Assembly: GCA_964017235.1 (NCBI GenBank)
Contig: OZ024935.1
Location: 90,643,207-90,707,206 of the forward strand
DNA length: 64,000 nucleotides
DNA from: Sabellastarte sp. h YS-2021
Taxonomy: Eukaryota; Annelida; Polychaeta; Sabellida; Sabellidae
Direction: 5' to 3'
In this document: piece after piece, positions 48,601-59,129 of the stretch
How the letters are laid out: each line of letters opens with the position of its first letter
Position numbering within the stretch: position 1 is the first letter of the stretch
Made by a program: the position numbers and the translations under genes
The notes under the pieces: generated by a model
Told to the model about the DNA's origin: nothing
The model's input: only the letters and a program-made list of their open reading frames with translations
Database searches by the model: none

Positions 48601-48978
48601 TAGACATTTTTGTCTACCAGAGGCCTAATTTAGACATAAAGCCTACCAAAAAGATAGGGTGGCGAGTCCTCTAGCATACCAAGCCACCTGCCAAATATGA
48701 AAGAAATCTGGAAAGAAATGTGGACTGTAGGTCGCTAACAAGCAATATTCCACATTTTAGACATTTTTGTCTACCACAGGCCTAATTTAGACATAAAGCC
48801 TACCAAAAAGATAGGGTGGCGAGTCCTCTACCATATCAAGCCACCTGCCAAATATGAAAGAAATCCGGAAAGGAATGTGGACTGTAGGTCGCTAACAAGA
48901 AATCTCTGCGGACGCGGACGAGGGCGCGGACGACGACGATGATGAATCCATAGTATCCCCGCTTCGCGTCGGGGATAC
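48601..48978 (+). mobile_element. 3' tail of the array element with terminal hairpin
   Basis: Two 158-bp direct repeats ('cattttagacatttttgtct' at 48596 and 48754), a 'gcggacgcggacg' tail, then a perfect 9-bp stem GTATCCCCG / CGGGGATAC with an 8-nt loop (48953-48978) followed by 'aattaat'. This layout matches the end of a Helitron/Helentron-like element. Confidence 0.7.
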
Positions 48979-49334
48979 AATTAATCATTAATTACTCGGC
49001 CATTTCTTAACCAATCAATGCCAAAATCTAATGATTTCCAGATTTTAATAGAATGAATGTATTTGCCAAGTTTCACGTGAATTGATAAAATCCCTTTCAA
49101 GTTATCATCCGGACAAGCTTCCCCATCGAAAAAAGACATTTTTGGTCATGTGACCTCTCTGGTTGAAATGTCACTGCAGCATATTCAAAAAAATTCCCCA
49201 AGGCTACTGCCTAAACCTGCCAAATTTGAAAAGAATCCGCCTAACGGTTACAAAGTTATAAGGAAAACAAAATGCGGAGCCGGTGGAGCCTGAAGGTCTC
49301 CCATACACAAACAAGCGTCCCTTGCGGGATGCTT
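48979..49334 (+). mobile_element. Adjacent short element with its own terminal hairpin
   Basis: Unrelated 330-bp body ('ggtcatgtgacctctctgg' and others), a 'cggagccggtggagcc' tail, and a 9-bp stem AAGCGTCCC / GGGATGCTT with one G-T pair (49313-49334), then 'aataac'. Same end architecture, different sequence. Confidence 0.6.
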
Positions 49335-49656
49335 AATAACCCTCTCATAACAATATTTGTCAGAGCAGTGAGCAACAGTTTTTCCATACACCATGTCTGG
49401 AGACTCAATGTTATTTTGGGACTCACTCTCCACTTGTTAGTCATGGCAAAATGAGCAATAGTTTTCTGTTCAGTTCACTCAAAATTAAAGAAAATTTACT
49501 ACTGTTGTACTTTGGAACTGTTCTCTAATTACTGATAAAATCAAAACAAACAGGGATACATTAAGGTACCTTATCGAAAAAGTGTGAACGTGGTATTAAT
49601 GCCATAGTAACAAAGGCTAAAAGACAGAATAATGAGACCCTCTTTCAGTGTGTTAC

Positions 49657-49781
49657 CTTGTATACTGACACGCAGATTGTTATGCTCTTTTGTGGTCTTA
49701 ATGGCCTCAGCTAATATCCAATTAATTAGACCCCCTTGGCCACTTGAAAGCATGATAGCAGTATTAGCTTCGCCCATAACA
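49657..49781 (-). CDS. Coding exon of the large minus-strand gene
   Basis: Strong minus acceptor ('aaaacgtctctgtttag') and donor (ATACAAG|GTAACA). 125 bp: one base, 41 codons, one base. The peptide reads VMGEANTAIMLSSGQGGLIN and WILAEAIKTTKEHNNLRVSI, amphipathic and helix-prone, compatible with an ARM/HEAT-like repeat (inference from pattern only). The two bases left by the exon at 58630 fit its one-base start (giving Cys). The composition is convincingly coding. A competing small exon at about 49985-50035 would not fit the phase unless a downstream AG is used. Family not recognised. Confidence 0.65.
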
Positions 49782-50469
49782 CTAAACAGAGACGTTTTAA
49801 AAAGAATTTTGCTTTTTCAAAGCAAAACCTGAAAGGATTTATAGAAATTGTCAATAAAATTTGCCATATAATATAATACTTCACAAAATACATAATTTGA
49901 GAATCTACACAATAACAATTTAACTACAGGTATATATTACAAAAAAAAAACTTTTTTATTGAAACTAATTTCAATAATTCACATACCGGTGCCGCACTCT
50001 TTATCGCTCATGTTTCTGAAGCACCCGTCCACAATCTTACGTTATCACTAAGAAATTTCTAATATGTCGTTTAGTGTAAACATTACACGAAAACACCACA
50101 ATCGGTCTTATTTTTTTAATTGTATTTCTATTTTCAAAAAGATTTTCCTTATTTTAGAAGTTATTTTACATTTTATTTCGCAGAGATTTGTTTACCAACC
50201 ACATTTTATAATGTGTCTTCAGGAAAAGTCATTACAAAGTCCTCTGGCTGACAAATTTCCATGGTAATTACTAATTTGTTCATTTAAAGTTGCCCAATTA
50301 TTAGAAGAAACAGACTATCATTGAAAAATGCCAGATGCAACAGATGCAATATGTAATATTTGCTTGATATCATATATTATTGACTGCTAGTTATCCCTTA
50401 GTTATAAAGCATGGTTATGTTAACAGTACCAGCTGTATAAAATGGATGCCTAATTTAATACAATCTTAA

Positions 50470-50605
50470 AAGTGCTTATAACTCGCTTATTATAGATCCT
50501 AGAGGTTTGCGATGTAAAACCAACTTGTAGGATATCATGCGCTGGGAATCTTCTGATGTCAGATTTGACCTTTGGCCCCTGCTTCAAGGTCAAATGATGG
50601 TTAAC
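50470..50605 (-). repeat. Inverted copy of the dispersed 'aaggtcaaa...gacttcctata' block
   Basis: Read on the minus strand: 'cttgaagcaggggccaaagg', 'ccagcgcatgatatcctaca', 'aacctctaggatctataata'. Same family as 11618-12246 and 52430. Confidence 0.6.
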
Positions 50606-51109
50606 TGGCTTTGGTGTGTCGTCTTTCCAGTGGATACAGATTTGCATTGGTTCTCTGATGTGTAATTCTAGTTTTAGACTTTTGTCACCTTTAATGAATA
50701 TTCATTGACCTTTAAAATTAAAATATCATCTTTCACAGAATGTGTGATTTTTATCGATGCAGCTATATTTTCTATAGTCTTAACGTTATTTGATTTTTTC
50801 TATGATATAACAAACATCAAACATGTAGTTGTAAATGTTAAATAAACATATGTCCAGTTCGTCTGAGCAATAGATTTACCTGATGTTTGACATTTACTAG
50901 ATAAACCAATTTAAAGAAATAAGAACTTCACACAGCCCCCTTATTTCATGTTGCGATGTGATGTATGTGACAATTTTAGAGACCATCTGTCTTTCATGCT
51001 GCAGCATTTCACAAGAATTTTCTAACTCATAAAATTTCAATGATTTTTCTTACTTTTTGTAGGATTGAAGCTAGCTGGAATATTCAAAGATTTTTTAGAA
51101 CACCTTTTT

Positions 51110-51346
51110 GATTTTCAAACCATTAGCTATGGCAGCCATTTTGTTTTTCAAAATGAGGCCAAAATTTTGATTAGACAGGTTTTCATAGCCACAAACATTC
51201 CCTGCAAATTTGGTGAAGATATCTTTATAAATGAATGAAATATTAAGGTTTATGTGAAAACACGGTGAACGGATGGACGCACAGATGCACGTGTGAAAAG
51301 CGTTCTATAATCTCCCAACCACGACCTTTGGCCGCTGGCGGGAGAT
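51110..51346 (+). mobile_element. Element 3' fragment with terminal hairpin
   Basis: 'ggcagccattttgtttttc' and 'aaaatgaggccaaaattttg' resemble 52573 and 11936. It ends with a GC-richer tail and ATCTCCC (51310-51316) paired to GGGAGAT (51340-51346), then 'aaaaatg'. The same 'tctcccgcca' word occurs near 43855 in the opposite setting, at an element start. Confidence 0.55.
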
Positions 51347-51851
51347 AAAAATGTAAAGCAATCATACTCATTTAAAACTCTCTGCACAACAGCCTATATT
51401 TATACAGAATAAAAGATCTAAGAAGACCTTATTGCTGCAAACCCCTTTTGACAGAGCATTCTGAATAAAAAGGCATTAACTGACTCCAGCAATAACTGAT
51501 CAACTTGTGGATGAAAGGGATGATAACTTGCTATTACTAGCAGTTACTATAATAGTGAAAAAATTTGAAAAATTTAGCAACTTCTTCAGATTAAGGGTTT
51601 GTTTCCAATATTTTATGTTTTCCTTCCATTATTAGACTTGCTCCAATTCTCTGTGCATGTATCCACCAGTAACCAGAACAGTTAAATTCCGATTGGAAAC
51701 TTACAGGAGCTCATTATACCACAAGCATTCTGGAGTAATTAGGTGGTAGTCTTTTGTCAGGGTTGGCTGTTTCTCCAAAAGTCATACAGTACCCACATAA
51801 TACACAAAAGACAAAAGGACTTGGTGAAAGTTTATTCCATTATACGTGTGC

Positions 51852-52127
51852 TAGTGGGTAAATCATTTATCGATACTGCCGATATTTATTGCTTTGGGAC
51901 AGGTTTGCCGATATCAAGATCTGAAGACATATATCAACATCGCCATTTTAAGTAAAACTGTAAACTGACACTACAAATATTTGAAATAAACCTAAATCTG
52001 AAGAAACTGTACACTTTTATCTCTCAATTTTGTAGTTTTCCATACGTTTTTGATGAAAACTGCCATCATTATGCTTTGTTTTGATAAATTTCGCTTACTG
52101 TTAGCAGTTAGGGATATACTAGAAAAC
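51852..52127 (+). mobile_element. hAT-like element copy 3, left part
   Basis: Begins TAGTGGGTAAATCATTTATC and follows the reverse complement of 28161-28555 to about its middle ('gggatacactaaaa' / 'gggatatactagaaaa'), where it stops at 52127. It continues at 54698. Flanks ACGTGTGC (left) and ATGTGTTA (right of 54836) agree at 5 of 8 positions, a possible decayed target duplication. Confidence 0.85.
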
Positions 52128-54697
52128 AAGAGGAGAGTGCCCGTAAATGGGCACTGTGTCGGCTGACTGAGTGTTATTGATTTGTGAAGGTAATAATGAG
52201 AGGAAAGCATAATTATCAGGGAAAGTGCTGTACAGAAGTACAGTAAATGGTAATTGAACAGCATGTTCAAAAGAAATTCTGAACCTGACAGAAGAAAAGG
52301 ACAAAAAAGTTGTGCCCTGCAAATGGTATTATGAAGGAAAGTAACAAGGTAACTGTTTAAGTGTAAAGAGTAGGTTAAAACATATTTAAAGAAATACTGC
52401 AAATGCAGTATCCTCGTACGACCTTGAAGAAGGGGTCCACAGTCAAATCGAACCACACAAAAACATTCCCAGCCCATGATTTCCTATAGGTTGGTTTACC
52501 ATCCCAAACCTCTAGGACCAATAATAAGGGAGATATAAGCACTTTTCATGACTGACAAAGAAACACCTGTGGCGGCCATCTTGTTTTTCAAAATGAGGCC
52601 AAAAATATTCCCAGTCAAGATTTTATAATGAGGAACATATCCTGCGAATTTGAGATCTCTACCTATAATACCCTTTCCTCTAGAGGGCTAACAAAAGTCC
52701 TTGTTTAAAGTCGAATAAACGTCCCTGGCAGCCATCTTGTTTTTCAAAAATATTCCCAGGCAACATTTTATGGTTATTAATATATTCTGTAAACTTGAGA
52801 AGGCTAGCTATAATATTTTTTTCATTAGAGCGGTAATGGTGAAATCTCTCTACACACTGCGGCTATCCAGTGGATACAATGATTTACTCAATAGTGAGAA
52901 CCTGAAAGTAGCTATTGCTCAGCTATAGCATGACATAGAGGTCTGCAATTTCACTATGATATAACTGACCAAAAATTATGTGAATAACATATTTAAACAA
53001 AATACTCTAAATGTAATAGTGTTCAAGTTACAGCTGATTTACTCAAGAGTGATAACTTCAAAGTAGCTATTACCCTGCTATGCAATGAGCTACATGTCTG
53101 AAATTTTACTATGTTATAGCTGACCCCAAAATAAATGAATAACATATTGAAACAAACTACTGTAAATATAATAGTTTTCAAGTTATAAGTGATTTACTCA
53201 ACAGTGATAACCTAAAAGTAGCTATTACTCAGCTATGCCATGAGCTATATCTCTGTAATTTCACTATGTTATAGCTGACAAAAAAGTAGATGAACAACAT
53301 ATTTTAACAAAATACTCCAAATGCAATATTTTTCAAGTTACACCTGATTTACTCAACATACAGTACCTGAAAATAGCTATTGCTCAGTTGTGCCATGAGC
53401 TACAGGTCTGTAATTTCACTATGTTATAGCTGACCCAAAAGTAGCTGAATAATGTATTTACACAAATTTCTGTAAATGCAATAGTTTTCAAGTTATAAGT
53501 GATTTACTCAACAGTGATAACCTCAAAGTAGCTATTACTCAGCTATGCCATGAGTTATATGTCTGAAATTTTACAATGTTATAGCTGACCCAAAAGTAGG
53601 AGAACAACATATTTTAACAAAATACTCCAAATGCAATATTTTTCAAGTTACAACTGATTTACTCAACATACAATACCTGAAAATAGCTATTGCTCAGTTG
53701 TGCCATGAGCTACAGGTCTATAATTTCACTATGTTATAGCTGACCCAAAAGTAGCTGAATAACATATTTACACAAATTTCTGTAAATGCAATAGTTTTCA
53801 AGTTATAAGTGATTTATTCAACAGTGATAACCTCAAAGTAGCTATTACTCAGCTATGCCATGAGTTACAGATCTGAAATTTTACTATGTTATAGCTGACC
53901 CCAAAATAGGTGAATAACATATGAAACAAAATACTCCAAATGCAATAGTTTTCAAGTTATAAGTGATTTACTCAACAGTGATAACCTAAAAGTAGCTATT
54001 ACTCAACTATGCCATGAGCTACAGGTCTGAAATTTTACTATGTTATAGCTGACCCAAAAGTAGCTGAATAACATATGTATACGAAATTCTCTAAATGCAA
54101 TAGTTTTCAAGTTACAAGTGATTTTACTCAAGATGGTAGTTACCGAAAAGCCCAAAAGTAGCTAATTCTCACAAAGCTATTGAGACAGACACCCAAGTTA
54201 CTCACCATGTTGTAGCTATGAAAAAAGTAACTGAATAACATATTTTAACAAAATGCTCCAAGTGCAACACTTTTCAAGTTATAAGTGATTTAGAGCATGA
54301 TTTCATGAATTTTAATGCATTAAAAATTATTTAAAAAATTTATTAAAAAAAACTAAGACAGATCCAGGTCTAATACTCACACAAGAGAATCTACCTCTGG
54401 CCTAGTACATATATGCAAGATATGAGAGAAATCCCTGCAATAGTCACTGAGAAAATTGTGATAAAGTGTTGAAATTTTCACACTTTTGGTGGGGGTACCT
54501 CCCTTGTAACGTCTCTAGAAAACAGACGAACAGACAGATTTGCATGCCTTGAACAAATTTTTATCCTCGATAGATAAGGTACCTTTAAAAAAAAACAGCA
54601 TGTCTCTAGGCCTTGTAGTTTTGGAGAAGAAGTTGTTTATGCGGACGCGGACGCCCACGCCGCAGAGTGACGACATAATGTCAGCTGACATAAAAAT
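52128..54697 (+). mobile_element. Array-bearing element nested in the hAT copy (155-bp array, copy B)
   Basis: Begins ACAAGAGGAGAGTGCCC with the hairpin GTGCCC-gtaaat-GGGCAC and ends with a GC-rich tail ('gcggacgcggacgcccacg') plus the palindrome ATGTCAGCTGACAT (54678-54691) and 'aaaaatg'. The inside holds the dispersed repeat (52420-52780), then nine or so 155-bp units (52870-54240), then a unique tail. Because the hAT sequence resumes on the far side, both ends of this element are defined to within a few bases. No ORF. Confidence 0.85.
52791..54320 (+). repeat. 155-bp array, copy B
   Basis: Same monomer and same flanking boundaries as copy A: 'aaacttgagaaggctagc' on the left, 'gcatgatttcatgaatttta' on the right. 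Units are less regularly dimeric than in copy A. Confidence 0.93.
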
Positions 54698-54836
54698 GTG
54701 TTCGGCTTCCAGGATTTGGACTATTTCACAGACAATATGGATGGACACACACACACACACACCCCGATATCGCCTGACATTGAAATATTTTACGTACCAA
54801 TATCGATATGCACACAGCCAAACAATTTACCCACTA
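54698..54836 (+). mobile_element. hAT-like element copy 3, right part
   Basis: 'ggatttggactatttcacag', an internal (CA)n at 54749-54763, 'ccccgatatcgcctgacatt' and the end AAACAATTTACCCACTA align to the second half of the family (28161-28555 reversed). It completes the split copy. Confidence 0.85.
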
Positions 54837-57423
54837 ATGTGTTAACAAGTAAGGTACTGGTTGTGAAACTTTGTCACAGTATTTTGGCAAAATGCTCTCA
54901 ATACCGAGACACCAGGGCTACCCACCCATTCCTATTTCTAAGAATAATTTTTCAGAATAAAGACTAAAGTATGGAAATTTCCGAATATCAAGTGAAGTCA
55001 GTTGTTCAAATTCAAATTTATAAGTTATTGATGTTTCTATATTTGAAGTGCAGGACTGTGTTTCCAGATAACACTGAATCTTTGTAAATTTGAGTTGACA
55101 GCGAGAATTCTCTGAAATAAGGCTAAAAATAGATGGAGAATCTCTAGTCTTCATATACTCTGGTGTTGATGATGATCCGGACCACTGTCTGGATTATGGA
55201 ATTATTCCAAAGGATTTTTTTATCATTACACATGAATGCAAATTCAGGGGCATTTCGTCTTGGCATGAGGATAGGTCCCTCTCAAAGTGTTCTGTTTACT
55301 TCTTAGTCAAACAAGTCCATACAGACTTGCTCCCAAAAAAAAGATGATGGAAACTAAACATCGGACACTAAAATGGTCCAACGCTCATTGTTTCCGCCAT
55401 CAGAGACACTTAACAGTGAACCATTGTTTATTTAAAGAAATACTGATGAGGCAAATTATGGGTGTCATGCTTTGAATATTAATAGACCATGCATTGATAT
55501 ATCATGCATTGAATAAAGCTGAAATTCAATGCATAATTCAAAAGTACATATACTGACCCAATACATCAGTAATCATGACTCTATCAAACTTATATCTACT
55601 ATCTTCAGGCTCCTCTGTTTGATCTTTTCTGATAAAATTGTGACACCACATAACAATCAGCCGAGATTGCAAAATTTCTACAATAGCTAATTTTGAGGAT
55701 AACTGTGGCTATAGTTTTTACAATTTTTGTCACAAAGAGATTATTACACTTGAATGTACAATCAGCAAAGGTCAAACATGAACAACTTACTAGGAGAAAA
55801 TTAAAGAAATTTCAGGATCTGTAAATACTAAGAAAGTCTATAAATGTGACCTACCAAGCAGTAAAATACACCCATGTTTTGGATTTAAAAAAAAAAAATT
55901 TCAGTTAAAACATCTAAGATGATTTAATTTTTTTACATGAATCAAATCTGTATAAAATTCTACTAAAATCATGGGAAGATGGGACAAAAACAACTGTAAG
56001 CGCATGGAATAGTTTAAAACTCTTAATTTATGGTACATCACAATTCCTCACACCCTTGGAAATTTTACCAATTAGTTTCTTTTTCAAACAAGTCTAAATT
56101 AGACTTGCACCAAAAACATGGAAACTTAACATTGGACACCAAAATGGTCCAATGTTCACTGTTTCCTCCATCCAACTAGTGGAATGAACAAAACAATATT
56201 TAACCAAACCAAAATGAGGCAAATTATGGGTTTTATGTTTTGAATATTAACAAACCAACAATGTATCTTCTATTTCATGAAGTTGCATAATCCTGAACAA
56301 TGACAGTGTTGAAATACTGTACATTTTACAGATGCATATACTAATTCCACCAGACCAGTGTATGAAATGAGAATTGATTAAAATAAAGCTACTTTCACAC
56401 TCCTCCATTTATGTACCCTGATAAAATTTTGACACAACAGATGAATATAGTGAAGCCGAAAATCTGCATCAATGTTGCCATATTTTATAACTTTTTCATT
56501 ATGGTAACAAATATTCACACGTAGTTATATATTAACCAACAAAGATGAAACATCGAGGCTAAAAGAGAAATGGATCCCCAGCTATCAAGAAAATGTACAC
56601 GCATCACCCTCAATGATGCAAAAACAGTAAATATCAGTCATGTTTCAAATCTGACCCAAAATATTTTTCAACAATCCGTAACATCCCAGGTGAATTTTTC
56701 ATGCAGATTACAGTTAGCATTTAACAATAAATGTGACACTATCTCAAAATTATCAACACACATTTCATAAACAAGTATAGTCAAGTCTAAACTGACAAGG
56801 GTAAATATTTGATTACTTTCTTCAACAAATGAGTCCAGAAAAAATATGCACCATAAAAATGGAAACTAAACACTGGACAGTAAAATGGAACAATTGCTCA
56901 CTGTTCCCTGCATCAATGGCTCCAGAAATACTTCAACACAGTGTGAAGAGGCATTGCTCTATATATTACTTTATAAACAGACTTATTTAGTATTGTGGTT
57001 GAATGCGAAGTTGAGAACCAGTTTGCGAAAGTGGGAATTCAGCATAAAACCAGGTACGTTTGATTTATAAAACATGAAGAAATAAGTTTTCAAATGCGTA
57101 CATGAGCTTTAACTCGTATATAAATAAGAACCACAAGAACTTTTTGAAGATTTTCGGGAACAAAATGCGTGATATATCAATAGAATATTATAAAATACTG
57201 TGAAATATTTGTTGCAGTTCAATATTTTAGTAAATATTAGTTAAAATGATGAATTTAAATAGATGATGAAACTGGGTTTGGCTAGAAGAAAACAAAACGT
57301 AACCGAATCACTGTCTTTCGGTCGGTAAATAGGTTTCAGGTTTACAGTCTTCAACACTAGACTTATTGGGGAAGTGTGACATGAGTACAACAAGGAGCTA
57401 TAAAGTTACTGAAGTTTGGTCAA

Positions 57424-57676
57424 CAAGAGCACTTGGGGAGTGCATAACTCCTCCAAGGCACATAATTATAAGTAAATGGGAAAATCTAGATTACTTTTTT
57501 TGTATCCAGACAGTGTTAAAGATCGCTCGCCAAATTAAATGGGCACTAAGTAGGACCGAGACTGATCTGATGGGTTTCTGTCAGGAAGATCCAAGCAGTA
57601 GTATTTGGGAAATCCTGTCAACAAACTATCAAACAGTCATGAAGATAAAATACTCCCTTGGCAGAGGTAATAACAT
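57424..57676 (+). mobile_element. CCTCCGCC-family element, first of two in tandem
   Basis: Starts ACAAGAGCACTTGGGGAGTGC (hairpin GCACT / AGTGC) and 'cctccaaggcac', and ends 'cccttggcagaggtaataac'. The two ends are inverted relative to each other. Immediately followed by another family member. Confidence 0.65.
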
Positions 57677-57683
57677 CAAATAA

Positions 57684-57968
57684 CAAGAGAACTCGGAGAG
57701 CGGAGACCTCCGCCAAGGGAGCACATATCCTGAAAATTTCATCAAAATCCGTCCATAACTTTTTGAGTTATCTGTCTTTGAAAATTACATTTCATGGATC
57801 CAAAAGATCCAGATAGTGATCTGGATCACTCCTAAAATTGAATCATTTCTTTCTTTTACCTTTTCAGACATATCCTGAAAATTTCATCAAAATCTGTCCA
57901 TGAGTTTTTCAGTTATCTTGTTCACAAACAAACCCAGGCGAAAACATAACCTCCTTGGCGGAAATAAA
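57684..57968 (+). mobile_element. CCTCCGCC-family element, second of two in tandem
   Basis: Starts ACAAGAGAACTCGGAGAGCG and 'gacctccgccaaggg', ends 'aacctccttggcggaaataa'. Inside, 'cctgaaaatttcatcaaaat' occurs twice (about 57730 and 57874), and 'gatccagatagtgatctgga' lies between. Widespread in marine invertebrate DNA in my experience; superfamily not assigned. Confidence 0.7.
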
Positions 57969-58629
57969 TATTACAAAATATGTGGAAAGTTTGAGCCAAA
58001 GAGAATATGAATACCTTTTTTATAAAACAAAGTCAATTAATAAACTTCCACTGAAAATGTGGAAACTAAACATTGGAGAACAAAACTGTCATGTAACGGA
58101 TATTAACAGAAATTACATAAATGCACTATTAAACACTATTCATACTGTAATGAGAAACTCTCTATTTATCAAACAAGCCTTCATCAGACTCGAATCAAAA
58201 ACTTGGAAACTAAACATTGGACACTAAAATGGTCCAATGCTCACGGTTTCCTCTACCAAAGATAATAGAATTATTACAGCATATAAAATATACACGATGG
58301 GAGAAATTATGGGTTTTATGCTCTGAATATTATAGCATCAAAAATGTTTTATCTGTGTTGCAAACTCGGGAAGGTTTTAACTCGTGTACACAAAAGTTAT
58401 AAAAATTAAATAAAAATAGACTAAGTAAAAATAATTACACCACCCATGTATCAATAACACAGTATAAATTATAAAACATTAATGAATACGGGATACAATA
58501 AAAATAACTTTTACCTTTGATTTATGGAAATAGCATATATCTTTTAAAAGTGTCCTGAGTACAAGATACAATAAGAATCTCAGGAATACATACTTCTTGT
58601 TACTTAATTCACAAGGATGCATTTTATAC

Positions 58630-58712
58630 CAGATAATTTTCAGTAACAGTGCTAGACTGCCAATACTCCTTCTTTTATCTGACATTGTATTATCCGAACA
58701 TAAATTTAAGGC
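58630..58712 (-). CDS. Coding exon of the large minus-strand gene (3' boundary uncertain)
   Basis: Acceptor 'gttcataaaatttag', phase-0 start matching the exon ending at 58794. 27 codons plus two bases to a donor ATCTG|GTATAA. The peptide begins ALNLCSDNTMSDKRRSIGSL and continues ALLLKII. Joined to the previous exon it completes a UBA-like pattern (LSGF, then ETRFALNLCSDN). The two trailing bases fit the exon at 49781. The frame stays open to a second donor at 58515 (TCAAAG|GTAAAA, 198 bp, phase 0), so a longer form is possible; it would not fit 49781. The 81-bp intron to the previous exon is short. Confidence 0.5.
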
Positions 58713-58793
58713 CTAAATTTTATGAACCCAACTAATCTGTCCAAAGTCTGTATTTCCCTTTTGTTTACACGATGGAATACCTCATTTACTTAC

Positions 58794-58873
58794 AAATCTT
58801 GTCTCATCCAAACTAAATCCTGACAAATCCAGTAGTCTCTTATCATGGTTGAATAATAGCCTTGAATTTTCAT
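58794..58873 (-). CDS. Coding exon of the large minus-strand gene
   Basis: 80 bp: two bases completing the codon left by 59130 (Asp), then 26 codons (ENSRLLFNHDKRLLDLSGFS, then LDETRF) to a perfect GTAAGT donor. The acceptor is moderate ('aactcttttcaatgaaaag'). Its Leu-rich 'LLDLSGFSLDETRF' resembles the start of a UBA/CUE-type three-helix fold, which is only a pattern resemblance. The phase agrees on both sides. Confidence 0.55.
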
Positions 58874-59129
58874 CTTTTCATTGAAAAGAGTTATGGTCTT
58901 ATGGAATCGAAACTTGATCCCCCTTTTTAAAGTGCACTTTACAAACAAATGAATGACATTTTAGTCACTTTTTTACTGATTCAGGTTACCAACACATTTT
59001 TCAACCACCAATTATTTTCACTTTAAGAGTATTAGATAGAGAGTATTTCCCATCTGGAAATACCTGATGACAACCTTCACTTTCATGGAAATTCACTATA
59101 TAAATGATCTATTTCATGAATCTACTAAC

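Larger units (their letters stand above)
55283..58345 (+). repeat. Dispersed local repeat with double-hairpin core, 5 copies
   Basis: A block of about 190 bp begins AAACAAGTC...GACTTG, continues with GGAAACTAAACATTGGAC...GTCCAATG...GTTTCC, and ends near 'aaattatgggttttatg...tgaatatta'. Cores start at 55349, 56120, 56861, 58061 (degraded) and 58205. Copies 1 and 2 also share downstream sequence (for example 'tgataaaattttgacac'), so the first steps look like an old tandem duplication of about 750-770 bp. SL2 is perfectly paired in copies 2 and 5. Confidence 0.8.

Noticed and set aside
49985..50035. Minus-strand exon-like stretch with peptide IVDGCFRNMSDKECGT
   Set aside because: Protein-like, but its end phase does not fit the strong acceptor at 49781; using the exon at 58630 instead fits directly.
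51992..52477. 161-codon minus-strand ORF
   Set aside because: It crosses the junction between a hAT-like element and the element inserted in it, so it is a chimera of two mobile elements.
56570..56770. Plus-strand 66-codon ORF starting ATG
   Set aside because: It sits within the locally duplicated 55.3-58.3 kb repeat and has no counterpart frame in the other copies.
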